In this document: positions 20,611 to 30,111 of the stretch, in pieces
Layout of the letters: the number at the start of each line of letters is the position of its first letter
How positions within the stretch are numbered: the stretch's first letter is position 1
Assembly: GCA_030614785.1 (NCBI GenBank)
Contig: JAUWTJ010000011.1
Location: 1 to 64,000 of the forward strand
Reading direction: 5' to 3'
Length of the DNA stretch: 64,000 nucleotides
Origin: Alphaproteobacteria bacterium
GTDB taxonomy: Bacteria > Pseudomonadota > Alphaproteobacteria > M2410
Translations under genes and position numbers: made by a program
Notes under the pieces: generated by a model
The model's input: the letters and a program-made list of their open reading frames with translations, nothing else
Databases searched by the model: none
Told to the model about the DNA's origin: nothing

Positions 20611-21609
20611 ATGGACTTCTGCCCTTCCATGGAAGCCGCTATCGGCAATACACCCCTCATCAAGCTCAGACATGCCTCCGATGAGACCGGGTGCCTGATC
20701 CTCGGTAAGGCGGAATTTATGAACCCGGGGCAGTCGATCAAGGACCGCGCTGCGCTCTACATCATCCGCGATGCAATCGAGCGCGGGACGCTCAAACCCG
20801 GCGGCACCATCGTCGAAGGAACGGCAGGCAACACAGGGATCGGACTTGCCCTGGTGGCCAACTCGATGGGCTACAAGACTGTTATTGTCATTCCCGAAAC
20901 CCAGACCGAGGAAAAAAAGGACATGCTGCGGCTTGCCGGTGCCGATCTCAGGCAGGTGCCAGCGCTTCCCTACAAAGATCCCAAAAACTATGTGAAGTAT
21001 TCAGGGCGTCTGGCTGAAGAGTTGAACGAGACCCTTCCAAATGGCGCGATCTGGGCCAACCAGTTTGACAATGTTGCCAACCGGCTTGCCCACTATGAGG
21101 GGACGGGACCGGAAATCTGGGAGCAGACCGACGGCAAGGTCGATGGCTTTATATGCGCTGTAGGATCCGGAGGTACACTGGGCGGCGTCTCCATGGCGCT
21201 GAAAGAACGCAATGAAGCCATCCAGATTGGCCTTGCTGATCCGATGGGAGCCGCCTTGTACAATTATTACGCTCACGGTGAGCTCAAGTCAGAAGGATCC
21301 TCGATCTCCGAAGGCATTGGTCAGGGCCGGATTACAGCAAACCTTGAAGACGTGATCGTTGATCGGCAATACCAGATCCCTGACGCAGAAGCGCTACCGG
21401 TTGTCTTTGATCTCCTGGAGCACGAGGGGCTTTGCCTTGGCAGCTCATCCGGGATTAACGTGGCCGGTGCCATGCGCATGGCAAAAGACATGGGGCCGGG
21501 CCACACCATCGTGACTGTTCTGGCGGACTATGCTACACGCTATCAAAGTAAATTGTTTAACCCCGCATTCCTCAGGGAGCTTGGCCTGCCAACCCCTGGA
21601 TGGCTCTAA
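20611..21609 (+). CDS. cysK: Cysteine synthase family protein
   Basis: MEAAIGNTPLIKL...NPGQSIKDRAALYIIRDAIERGTLKPGGTIVEGTAGNTGIGLA; GSGGTLGG. Confidence 0.9.
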   Translation: MDFCPSMEAAIGNTPLIKLRHASDETGCLILGKAEFMNPGQSIKDRAALYIIRDAIERGTLKPGGTIVEGTAGNTGIGLALVANSMGYKTVIVIPETQTEEKKDMLRLAGADLRQVPALPYKDPKNYVKYSGRLAEELNETLPNGAIWANQFDNVANRLAHYEGTGPEIWEQTDGKVDGFICAVGSGGTLGGVSMALKERNEAIQIGLADPMGAALYNYYAHGELKSEGSSISEGIGQGRITANLEDVIVDRQYQIPDAEALPVVFDLLEHEGLCLGSSSGINVAGAMRMAKDMGPGHTIVTVLADYATRYQSKLFNPAFLRELGLPTPGWL

Positions 21610-21634
21610 ACGCATATCAGAAGAGACGCACTGC

Positions 21635-22483
21635 ATGCCCCATTCCGACCCTACACTCCTCGTCAGCACAGACTGGCTCGCGGCACATCTTGAGGCGCCT
21701 GATGTGCGCGTCATTGATGCCTCATGGTACCTGCCGCAAATGGAGCGCGACGCCAAAGCCGAGTATCAGGCCGAACATATCCCGGGGACAGTCTTCTTCG
21801 ACATCGATGAAATCTGTGATCTGGATGTTGATGCGCCGCACATGCTGCCGCGCCCGGAAAAATTCGCCAGCCGGATGCGAAAGCTGGGTATTGGTGATGG
21901 TAACCGCGTCATTATCTATGACGGTGCAGGCATCTTTAGTGCTGCGCGCGTTTGGTGGATGTTCCGTGCAATGGGCCACGAAGACGTGGCGGTTCTCGAT
22001 GGAGGCCTTCCAAAATGGAAAGCCGAAAACCGGCCAATTAGTGATATGGCGCCAGTGCCGCGAGAACGTCATTATACGGCGCGGCTCAACAATCTTGTTG
22101 TACGCGACCTTGGGCAGATGCTGCGTAACACGGAGGCGCGCCGCGAACAGGTTATTGATACCCGCGCACCGGGCCGGTTTGACGGCAGCGACCCTGAGCC
22201 AAGACCCGGGATGCGCAGTGGCCATATTCCCGGCGCGATCAGCCTGCCGTTTATGACCCTTCTTAATGAAGACATGACCATGAAGTCACGCCGCGACCTC
22301 GAGGCGATATTTGAATCAGCCGGTATTGATGCCAGCACTCCCAAAGTCACATCCTGTGGATCTGGCATCACGGCTGCAGTTCTGTTTCTCGGACTGACCA
22401 TTGCCGGCCACCGCCATGTCTCGCTTTATGATGGCTCCTGGTCAGAATGGGGTTCCCGAGACGATACTCCTGTTGAAACCTGA
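21635..22483 (+). CDS. sseA: 3-mercaptopyruvate sulfurtransferase
   Basis: Two rhodanese domains; active site TSCGSGITAAVLFLGL; start trimmed to Met at 21635. Confidence 0.9.
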   Translation: MPHSDPTLLVSTDWLAAHLEAPDVRVIDASWYLPQMERDAKAEYQAEHIPGTVFFDIDEICDLDVDAPHMLPRPEKFASRMRKLGIGDGNRVIIYDGAGIFSAARVWWMFRAMGHEDVAVLDGGLPKWKAENRPISDMAPVPRERHYTARLNNLVVRDLGQMLRNTEARREQVIDTRAPGRFDGSDPEPRPGMRSGHIPGAISLPFMTLLNEDMTMKSRRDLEAIFESAGIDASTPKVTSCGSGITAAVLFLGLTIAGHRHVSLYDGSWSEWGSRDDTPVET

Positions 22484-23056
22484 TTGCGGAGTACTACGTT
22501 GGGCGTCAGCACACCGGTAACAATTACTTATCTGGAGATGACAGAGGAGCCCTTGCTCACAGTTCATCCGCCGGCCAATTCCGGCCAGCTGGGCTTGATC
22601 CGCGCGATCGACATGCCGGTCGCCTATTACCGCTATCTGTTTGACCAGGTCGGTCGGCCATGGAAATGGTTCAGCCGAACTCTCATGAGCGATGAGGCGC
22701 TTGCGGCTATCATTCATGATGATGCTGTAGAGGTTTTTGTTCTTTACCTCGACGGGTCGCCGGCGGGATATTTCGAACTCGATTTTCGCTCCAGCCCCGA
22801 CGTCGAGATTCTTTTTATTGGTCTTACCGAAAATTACACCGGTAAAGGCCTCGGAAAGTTCCTGCTGGCCAACGCCATACAAAGAGCCTGGCAAGGACAG
22901 GATGAGCGAAAGGGCGGCGGGCAAAAGACAACGCGGGTCCATCTGCAGACCTGCACCCTGGATCATCCACGCGCCCTCCGGCTTTACCAGAAAATGGGGT
23001 TTGCACCGTTTTCCCAGGAAAAAACGGTTCTGGATATCCCGGAGCATTTTCTCTGA
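22484..23056 (+). CDS. GNAT family N-acetyltransferase
   Basis: AGYFELDFRSSPDVEILFIGLTENYTGKGLGKFLLANAIQRAW...RALRLYQKMGF; start codon uncertain. Confidence 0.85.
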   Translation: MRSTTLGVSTPVTITYLEMTEEPLLTVHPPANSGQLGLIRAIDMPVAYYRYLFDQVGRPWKWFSRTLMSDEALAAIIHDDAVEVFVLYLDGSPAGYFELDFRSSPDVEILFIGLTENYTGKGLGKFLLANAIQRAWQGQDERKGGGQKTTRVHLQTCTLDHPRALRLYQKMGFAPFSQEKTVLDIPEHFL

Positions 23057-23146
23057 AACGTGGCGGATGGTTTTGAGCCACCCCGGTTTTCCACACAGCA
23101 AAAATCCCTGATGAACATGTTCTGGCCGCCGCATCTGTCGATGCGC

Positions 23147-23196
23147 CATAACCGTGATGGCAAGCCGGTAACATAACCGTGATGACAAGCCGTTAA
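23147..23196. repeat. 25-bp tandem direct duplication (2 units)
   Basis: CATAACCGTGATGGCAAGCCGGTAA (23147-23171) followed directly by CATAACCGTGATGACAAGCCGTTAA (23172-23196), 2 mismatches. Confidence 0.9.
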
Positions 23197-23294
23197 ATCT
23201 GTGACGAACGAGCGATTGACGGATCAGCTCCTGTCCAACACGGTGTGTGCAATCGACTATCAGCTGCGAATTTACCCCAATCCGGAGATCTCGT

Positions 23295-24284
23295 ATGAAT
23301 TTTCTTGCACCGCTCGCCCTTGTCCTCGCACTGTTTGCACTGCCCGGGGCCGCCCTGGCTCAATCCGCACCCGACCCGCGCGCCGGAGTTTTCTCGACAG
23401 AGCAAGCCTATCCATCCAAATTCGCCGAGGTGGATGGCGTCCAGATGCACTACGTCGAGGGCGGTAATTCCAAAGGCCAGGTCTTTCTTTTCCTGCATGG
23501 TAATCCAACCTCGTCCTACCTGTGGCGCAATGTGATGCCACATGTGGAGCCTTTTGGCCGAGTTATCGCCGTCGACCTGATCGGGTTTGGCAAGTCAGAC
23601 AAACCGGATAGCGACTACACGTTTCAGGACCACAGCAAATACGTCGACGGGTTTATCAAGACACTGGACCTGAAAGATATCGTGCTGGTGATCCACGATT
23701 GGGGGTCCATGCTGGGCTTTGACTATGCCCGGCGCCATACCGGCAACGTGAAAGGCATTGCATTCATGGAGGCACTGGTCCCGCCAGCCTTCCCTGCGCC
23801 GAGCTATGAGGCCATGGGTCCGATCGGCGATATATTTCGTCAATGGCGCGATCCTGAAACCGGCCCCGCCCTCCTCATTGACCAAAACATGTTCATCGAG
23901 GAGATACTTCTCAAGGGAGCACTGACCCGCGAGTTGACGGAAGCTGAAAAGGACGCCTACAGGGCGCCCTTTCTTGACCCGGAAAGCCGTAAGCCTATCT
24001 ATGTCTGGCCAAATGAATTGCCAATCGAAGGTAAGCCTGCGCGCAATGTGGAAGCCGTCTTAAAAGTCGGTGAATGGTTGCAAACATCCCAAACACCAAA
24101 ACTTCTCCTCTACGCCCGGCCAGGCGCAATCGTCTCCCCCGAGTCCGCCGCCTGGATACGTGCCAACTACAAAAACATCGAGACAGTGTTCGTTGGCTAT
24201 GGCTCGCACTACATTCAGGAAGATAATCCCGAGGTGATTGGCCGCAATATAGCAGACTGGTATGATCGGACGTTTGCAGAATAG
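23295..24284 (+). CDS. Alpha/beta hydrolase, haloalkane dehalogenase-like, with signal peptide
   Basis: MNFLAPLALVLALFALPGAALAQ signal; FLHGNPTSSYLWRNVMPHV; Asp nucleophile in VIHDWGSMLGFDYA; C-terminal GSHYIQEDNPEVIGRNIADW. Confidence 0.82.
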   Translation: MNFLAPLALVLALFALPGAALAQSAPDPRAGVFSTEQAYPSKFAEVDGVQMHYVEGGNSKGQVFLFLHGNPTSSYLWRNVMPHVEPFGRVIAVDLIGFGKSDKPDSDYTFQDHSKYVDGFIKTLDLKDIVLVIHDWGSMLGFDYARRHTGNVKGIAFMEALVPPAFPAPSYEAMGPIGDIFRQWRDPETGPALLIDQNMFIEEILLKGALTRELTEAEKDAYRAPFLDPESRKPIYVWPNELPIEGKPARNVEAVLKVGEWLQTSQTPKLLLYARPGAIVSPESAAWIRANYKNIETVFVGYGSHYIQEDNPEVIGRNIADWYDRTFAE

Positions 24285-24416
24285 AATACGTCTCTGCCGT
24301 CCAATTCTGAAACAGCGAAACCTTTTTCTATGGAAATCTATTTCCTCTCTCGCCTCACTTAATCGAACCAGGTTTTTGTAAAATGCCCTGCCCGGCACGA
24401 CACCGCAAGCTTCTGT

Positions 24417-25826
24417 TCAGGTCGCTGGCGAGATGTGCTCCGCACTGTCATGTCTGAGCCGACTGGCCGGAAAGATCAGGGTCATGCGAGTGCCCTGCCC
24501 CGGCTGACTGTGTATCTCAAGCGACCCTTCGTGCCGCTCGATCTGGTTGGCGACAATCGCAAGCCCCAAACCTGTTCCTGCATGCTGGCGGGTCGACGTG
24601 CCATCGACCTGATAGAACGGCTGCGTCAGATGCGGAATGTCGTTTGCGGCGATGCCGATCCCCTTGTCCTCCACTTCAATGATGAGCTGGCCAGCCAGCC
24701 GCACCTGCGCCCGCAGCAATACTTGCGTTTTTGGATCGGAAAATTTCAAGGCATTGGAAAGAAGATTGACAATCATCTGGGTCACAGCCCGGGCATCGGC
24801 AAAGAGTTTGGGCAAGTCCGGATCATCGGTCATGACAATCCGGTCATTCCCGGTGCCAAAATCAGGTCCGGAACAGATTTGCGCGCAATCCCTCATCACA
24901 GATACCACGTCAATGTCCTGCTCTTCCAGACTGGCCTGGTCGGTTTCCAGTCTCGACAGATCAAGAAAATCATTCACAAGTGACAGAAGGTGTTGACCGC
25001 TGGAGTTTATCACGCCGACGAGTTTGTCATCCCGCCCCGCTTCACCGGCCGTGTCTATTCGTTGCATCAGGACTTCTGTCAGACCGATGATCCCGTTGAG
25101 CGGTGTCCGGAATTCATGGCTCATCCTTGCCAGAAACTGGCTTTTGGCGGCATTGGCTTCATCGGCCTCTACGCGCCCCCTTTCTGCAACCTGGGCTGCT
25201 TGCGCCAGGACTGTACGGTTGCGGCTGAGTTGCTCATTGCGGACTCGCTCTGCAACGTAGTGGTCCCGGAATTCACCGACTCCGAAGATGAGCAGGACCA
25301 TCGCTGGCTGGATCAGGAGCAAAATATAGAGCGGGTCCATCAGGGTCCCTGAGCCTGGTGGTACGGCCTTGTCAAAGGCGACCAACAGCCCGACAAAAAG
25401 ATAAAGCGTCGTAACACTGGTCCAGCAAAGGATTTTTGCCGCTGTTGTTCTCACGACTGCGACGGCAAAAAGGTACAGGATCGATGTCCAGGAAAGAAAT
25501 ATGAAGGCCCGCGCGTAATCCGCAGTGAGTAAAAGCGCCCATGCGGTGTTTGCCAGAATGAAGAACGTCCCATACCCGGTGAAGATCAGTCCCAGAGTTT
25601 GGATCCTTGGTGCATCTACCATTTGCAGCGCCGCGACAACCGCCAGCGAGATGATCATCATCGGGGGAATGGTCAGCCACTCGATCGGTGTAAGCATGCC
25701 TGCGAAACCGGCGAACACCATGGCATAGAGACATCCGGCAAGGCAGAGGATCCCCGCCACCTGCAACGACCTGCGGGCGAACCGATGGGACCGGTCGGCC
25801 ACGCTCCCGTCAGCAGGCATCTGCAT
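24417..25826 (-). CDS. Membrane sensor histidine kinase
   Basis: Several TM helices; H-box [26 protein letters not shown]; HATPase [37 protein letters not shown]. Confidence 0.92.
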   Translation of the reverse strand: MQMPADGSVADRSHRFARRSLQVAGILCLAGCLYAMVFAGFAGMLTPIEWLTIPPMMIISLAVVAALQMVDAPRIQTLGLIFTGYGTFFILANTAWALLLTADYARAFIFLSWTSILYLFAVAVVRTTAAKILCWTSVTTLYLFVGLLVAFDKAVPPGSGTLMDPLYILLLIQPAMVLLIFGVGEFRDHYVAERVRNEQLSRNRTVLAQAAQVAERGRVEADEANAAKSQFLARMSHEFRTPLNGIIGLTEVLMQRIDTAGEAGRDDKLVGVINSSGQHLLSLVNDFLDLSRLETDQASLEEQDIDVVSVMRDCAQICSGPDFGTGNDRIVMTDDPDLPKLFADARAVTQMIVNLLSNALKFSDPKTQVLLRAQVRLAGQLIIEVEDKGIGIAANDIPHLTQPFYQVDGTSTRQHAGTGLGLAIVANQIERHEGSLEIHSQPGQGTRMTLIFPASRLRHDSAEHISPAT

Positions 25827-26017
25827 CGCCAGTTCCGGTGCCGGGTCGGACGGCCCCGCATGACTCTGTGGTTTCTCGTTCAGAAGACGCGCCTCCCCCT
25901 TCGGTCTGGCAGAATCGACTTTGTCTTCTTACACTTTTTTCCGTCTTCTTCCGCACATTAATAGAAGACCGGATACCCATAGCTGTGCCAGGCAATATCA
26001 ATTCAGTATTTGAAAGA

Positions 26018-26094
26018 TGGCACGCCCGACAGGACTCGAACCTGTGACCCTCGGTTTAGAAAACCGATGCTCTATCCAGCTGAGCTACGGGCGC
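26018..26094 (-). tRNA. tRNA-Arg (TCT)
   Basis: Reverse strand GCGCCCGTAGCTCAGCTGGATAGAGCATCGGTTTTCTAAACCGAGGGTCACAGGTTCGAGTCCTGTCGGGCGTGCCA. Confidence 0.96.
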
Positions 26095-26120
26095 TTAGGG
26101 GGCACACGTGTGTGTCCCTG

Positions 26121-26426
26121 CTAATGTGTCCAAAGACCAGTGCGGTCATAGCGGAAATTATCAGAATAAACCTTGGACTTGGTTGATCTGGCTTTGACCT
26201 CTTCGACACTATAGTCGAGGCCTCTGGCTTTGGCATAGTTTTCTGCTTCGGCGCGGGCGTCGAATTCGATGCAGACCTGGGCGTTCATGTCACCGCAGCT
26301 TGTCCAGCCCATGAGCGGATCCATCCTGCGCGCCTCGGCAGGATCAAAATCCAGCACCCAACGCTTTTCATTGCGCCGGCCTGATTGCATGGCATTTCTT
26401 GTCGGTTGGTAGATCCGTGCACGCAT
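26121..26426 (-). CDS. ETC complex I subunit conserved region protein (NDUFS4-like)
   Basis: MRARIYQPTRNAMQSGRRNEKRWVLDFDPAEARRMDPLMGWTSCGDMNAQVCIEFDARAEAENYAKARGLDYSV. Confidence 0.88.
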   Translation of the reverse strand: MRARIYQPTRNAMQSGRRNEKRWVLDFDPAEARRMDPLMGWTSCGDMNAQVCIEFDARAEAENYAKARGLDYSVEEVKARSTKSKVYSDNFRYDRTGLWTH

Positions 26427-26527
26427 AAATCACTCTCCTGCCTTAATCGTCGGAAGGCCTTTATCTGGTTGGCCTGTGAGAGATTCCGGTACCCTGGCGT
26501 CGCTTTTGATGCCAGCCTCTCGCAAAA

Positions 26528-26604
26528 TGGTCGGGGTAGTAAGATTCGAACTTACGACCCCCTGTTCCCAAAACAGGTGCGCTACCAGGCTGCGCCATAC
26601 CCCG
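26528..26604 (-). tRNA. tRNA-Pro (TGG)
   Basis: Reverse strand CGGGGTATGGCGCAGCCTGGTAGCGCACCTGTTTTGGGAACAGGGGGTCGTAAGTTCGAATCTTACTACCCCGACCA. Confidence 0.96.
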
Positions 26605-26651
26605 CCAATTGCGAAGTGAGGGGATACACGAGTTCCCATAGAGTTACAAGA

Positions 26652-27095
26652 TTATTTCCTGAATAGCTTAAAGACCCCTGAAGCCCGCAAAACCACCTGA
26701 TTTCCGGTCTTTACCTCACCCTCGACAAAACAAACCGAGCGCGCCGCCCGGGTCACCCATGCGGTACCCTCGACCCATTCGCCGACCCTGACCATATGGA
26801 CGAAATCAGAGGTCATGCGGATGGTCACGGCGCGCCGCTGGGCTTGCCTGTAGACCGCCGTCGCCAGAACCCCGTCGCCAAAGGCCATAAGCATGCCGCC
26901 ATGGACAATCCCGTGGCCATTGCAGTGGCGCTGCGTCGCGCGAAAGCCGTGGGCAAAGTCGTCTTCGGTTATCTTGTGGAAATAAGGCCCGTTATGTGTG
27001 GTGAAGGGGCCGCGGCTGGTACTTAGCTTGAACCCTTCAGGCGCCCGGGCTGCCACCACCAGGTCTTGCCTGGCTGCCTCATCGTCAATGGTCAT
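26652..27095 (-). CDS. PaaI-family (hotdog fold) thioesterase
   Basis: CNGHGIVHGGMLMAFGDGVLATAVYRQ...AVTIRMTSDFVHMVRVGEWVEGTAWVTRAARSVCFVEGEV. Confidence 0.85.
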   Translation of the reverse strand: MTIDDEAARQDLVVAARAPEGFKLSTSRGPFTTHNGPYFHKITEDDFAHGFRATQRHCNGHGIVHGGMLMAFGDGVLATAVYRQAQRRAVTIRMTSDFVHMVRVGEWVEGTAWVTRAARSVCFVEGEVKTGNQVVLRASGVFKLFRK

Positions 27096-27119
27096 GTGAT
27101 CGTTCCTGGATACTGCACT

Positions 27120-27623
27120 CTACTGCTGGCATGCCATTTGAGATGATTCGCTCCCACAGTCGCCCAAATTTCTGAAGGCGGTATGGCGCACTTTATCGCC
27201 GACCGAGATGCCAAGCTCCCGGGCAAGGCCGCCATTAATCTCCAGAATACCGGTAACCTCCATCCCTGAACGGTGCGGGTCTTCCGTCAGGGGCTCGGTC
27301 ATCTCGTCGATCTGGAGGATGGTCCCATCGCGGCCCAGAAAAAGCATATCAAGGGGAATATAGGTGTTCTTCATCCAGAATGAGACCTTGCGTGGCTGCC
27401 GCAAAATAAACAGCATGCCGTGATCCGCTGCCATCGACTTGCGATACATAAGACCGCGCGACTGCTGTTCAGGCGTCGCGGCGATCTCGACAACAAAATT
27501 GTGGGTCCCGGTCCCCGTCGTAATCCACAACGAACCAGACTGGTCATCGGAAACTATTTTGGGTGTGGAGCCAAGAAGAGCGAGCCCGATGACAAGACCG
27601 GCTGCGATATTAACTACCGACAT
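27120..27623 (-). CDS. DUF192 domain-containing exported protein
   Basis: VEIAATPEQQSRGLMYRKSMAADHGMLFILRQPRKVSFWMKNTYIPLDMLFLGRDGTI. Confidence 0.9.
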   Translation of the reverse strand: MSVVNIAAGLVIGLALLGSTPKIVSDDQSGSLWITTGTGTHNFVVEIAATPEQQSRGLMYRKSMAADHGMLFILRQPRKVSFWMKNTYIPLDMLFLGRDGTILQIDEMTEPLTEDPHRSGMEVTGILEINGGLARELGISVGDKVRHTAFRNLGDCGSESSQMACQQ

Positions 27624-27629
27624 TTGTGA

Positions 27630-28190
27630 TCACTCGTGTTCTTGCGGTGCGCCATTCGGATTTTCTATTTCGGCGACCATCAATCCCTTGGGACCCTCGC
27701 CAAATCGAACGCGGATTGTCTCGCCCGGCTTGAGTTCGCTGAGGCCAAAGCGGCGTAGCGTTTCCATGTGAACAAAGATGTCAGCTGTTCCCTCACCGCG
27801 TGTCACGAAACCGTAACCCCGCGCCCGGTTAAACCATTTTACCAGGGCATCCTCGTACTCACCTGTCGCCTCAACGGGTGGACGGTCCGAGCGCGTCTCT
27901 TGTCTGGGAGCAGGAGCCACAGCCGTGCTCTCATCCATCTCGATGAGCTTCACGGCCTGCCATCCCTTGTCCCGCTGAACCGCCTCACAGATAACCTCGG
28001 CACCTTCAAGGGCGACTTCATGGCCAGCCTGACGCAGGCATGACATGTGTATTAACACATCACCGCCAAGGATATCTTCGGAAGGAATAATGAAGCCATA
28101 TCCCTTCACTGCATCAAACCATTTGACCACGCCTCTGATTTCGCTCACGGCTTCCGCGGCGTCCTCATTTACAGCTACGCTATTTTCCAT
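27630..28190 (-). CDS. Double cold-shock domain protein
   Basis: Two CSDs: [31 protein letters not shown] and [29 protein letters not shown]. Confidence 0.92.
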   Translation of the reverse strand: MENSVAVNEDAAEAVSEIRGVVKWFDAVKGYGFIIPSEDILGGDVLIHMSCLRQAGHEVALEGAEVICEAVQRDKGWQAVKLIEMDESTAVAPAPRQETRSDRPPVEATGEYEDALVKWFNRARGYGFVTRGEGTADIFVHMETLRRFGLSELKPGETIRVRFGEGPKGLMVAEIENPNGAPQEHE

Positions 28191-28515
28191 CCCAAATCAC
28201 ACAGCCCCGTATTTGTAGACACCAAACACCTCACCTCTCGTGAAAGCTGCAGTCAGTTCATAGTATTTGGCTGAAAGCTTCCACTTCATGATCATAGGCC
28301 CTAAAGTGGCAAGCCCCAAGGAAAAATGGTTAATGCGATATCTGATTCCCTCAATGTTCTGAAGTTATGACAAATAAGTCATCGTTTTGGCGCCTTTTTG
28401 ACCGAATACCACATCGATTGGTTGTGAAGTTCGTCACTGAGCGGCGCACAGTCGGCTGTTGCGGTGCAACGAAATCGTGTAGCAAGACGCTTCAACCCCA
28501 TGCGGAGAGACCTTT

Positions 28516-29067
28516 ATGAAATTGACCGGTGAGTATTCTATTCCTGCTTCAAGGGAAGCTGTGTGGGAGGCCCTGAACGACCCGGCTGTCCTGCAGGCCT
28601 GCATCCCGGGATGTGAAAGCCTCGATACAACAGGCGACAATGAGTTCTCTGCTCAGGTGACGGCCAAGGTTGGCCCGGTCAAGGCAAAGTTCAAAGGCAA
28701 GGTCACCCTGAGCGACCTGGTCCCGCCGCAAAGCTATCGCATTACCGGCGAAGGCCAGGGCGGCGCCGCCGGTTTTGCAAAAGGTGGCGCGACAGTGAAC
28801 CTTACAAGTGACGGTAACGGCACGATCCTCGCATATGACGTTGATGCGACGGTTGGCGGCAAACTTGCCCAGATCGGCCAACGCCTGATCGACTCAACCG
28901 CAAAGAAAATGGCGGATGATTTTTTTGGCACTTTCATTGAGCGGCTCGGCGGTGTTCCCGAAGAGGCTGCCGTGATCGAGATTTTACCGAACCATGACAA
29001 GGGCACGAAGGCAGCCATGATCCTGCTGGCGATTGTCTTTGCCTTGGCCCTTTACTCGCAGTTCTGA
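28516..29067 (+). CDS. CoxG/SRPBCC family carbon monoxide dehydrogenase subunit G-like protein
   Basis: MKLTGEYSIPASREAVWEALNDPAVLQACIPGCESLD...AQVTAKVGPVKAKFKGKVTLSDL; C-terminal TM. Confidence 0.88.
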   Translation: MKLTGEYSIPASREAVWEALNDPAVLQACIPGCESLDTTGDNEFSAQVTAKVGPVKAKFKGKVTLSDLVPPQSYRITGEGQGGAAGFAKGGATVNLTSDGNGTILAYDVDATVGGKLAQIGQRLIDSTAKKMADDFFGTFIERLGGVPEEAAVIEILPNHDKGTKAAMILLAIVFALALYSQF

Positions 29068-29091
29068 CCATACAGCCAAACGGAGAAACAC

Positions 29092-30111
29092 GTGAGCGAC
29101 ACCTGGCAATCTGATGAAGCCGTGATTGAAACCGCCCTCGCATGGAAAACCCGGGGCAAGGGTGTTGCCATTGCCACTGTCATATCGACCTGGGGTTCTG
29201 CACCACGGCCGACAGGCAGCCAGATCGCCATCAATGAGGACAGCGACTTTGTCGGTTCAGTCTCCGGCGGGTGCATCGAAGGGGCGGTTATTCATACCGG
29301 GCTGGAGGTCCTTGCCCGCGGCAAACCCGAGCTGATCGAATTTGGCGTCTCGAACTCTGAAGCCTGGGAAGTTGGCCTCGCGTGTGGCGGCACAATCCGA
29401 ATTTATGTTGTCCCACTTGATGATGAGCGTGCGGCGCTTTATCAAAAACTTCAAACAGCAAGGGTCGCAAAGAAGAGCGCTGTCTATGTCAGCTCACTGA
29501 CGACCCATGCGGATCAACTGGTGTTTGCGGGGGAACCGGCGGCATCGCCTGCTCTGGCACAAGCCATCGATTCCGCGATCCATTCTGACCGCGCGCAGAC
29601 ACAAGACCTGGGAGACGAGACGTTCTTCGTGAACCCGTTTAATCCGCCCTTGCGAATGTTCGTCATTGGTGCGGTTCACATTGCGCAGCCGCTTGTCAAA
29701 ATGGCCAGCGAGGCAGGTTATGACGTGATGGTGATCGATCCGCGCGAAGCCTTTGCGACACCGGCGCGTTTCGCAAGTATCACCCTGTCCCACGCATGGC
29801 CGGACGAGGCGCTTGGGGAAGCCAAGCCTGACTTGCGCTCGGCTGTTGTTACCTTGAGCCACGACCCGAAAATCGACGACCCTGCCCTCACCACGGCTCT
29901 GGGCACCAACTGCTTTTATATCGGATCGCTCGGCAGCAAAAAAACTCATGCGGCACGGCTCGACCGACTGAAAAAAGAAGGCTTTTCGGAGGATGATCTT
30001 GCCCGCATTCACGGCCCGGTGGGGCTCTCCATCGGCGCCAAAAGCCCGGCCGAAATCGCCATTTCCATTCTGGCCGAAATCACGAATGTTCTGCGAGGAC
30101 AGCCGTCGTGA
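29092..30111 (+). CDS. XdhC/CoxI family protein
   Basis: VAIATVISTWGSAPRPTGSQIAINEDSDFVGSVSGGCIEGAV; C-terminal FYIGSLGSKKTHAARLDRL. Confidence 0.9.
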   Translation: MSDTWQSDEAVIETALAWKTRGKGVAIATVISTWGSAPRPTGSQIAINEDSDFVGSVSGGCIEGAVIHTGLEVLARGKPELIEFGVSNSEAWEVGLACGGTIRIYVVPLDDERAALYQKLQTARVAKKSAVYVSSLTTHADQLVFAGEPAASPALAQAIDSAIHSDRAQTQDLGDETFFVNPFNPPLRMFVIGAVHIAQPLVKMASEAGYDVMVIDPREAFATPARFASITLSHAWPDEALGEAKPDLRSAVVTLSHDPKIDDPALTTALGTNCFYIGSLGSKKTHAARLDRLKKEGFSEDDLARIHGPVGLSIGAKSPAEIAISILAEITNVLRGQPS

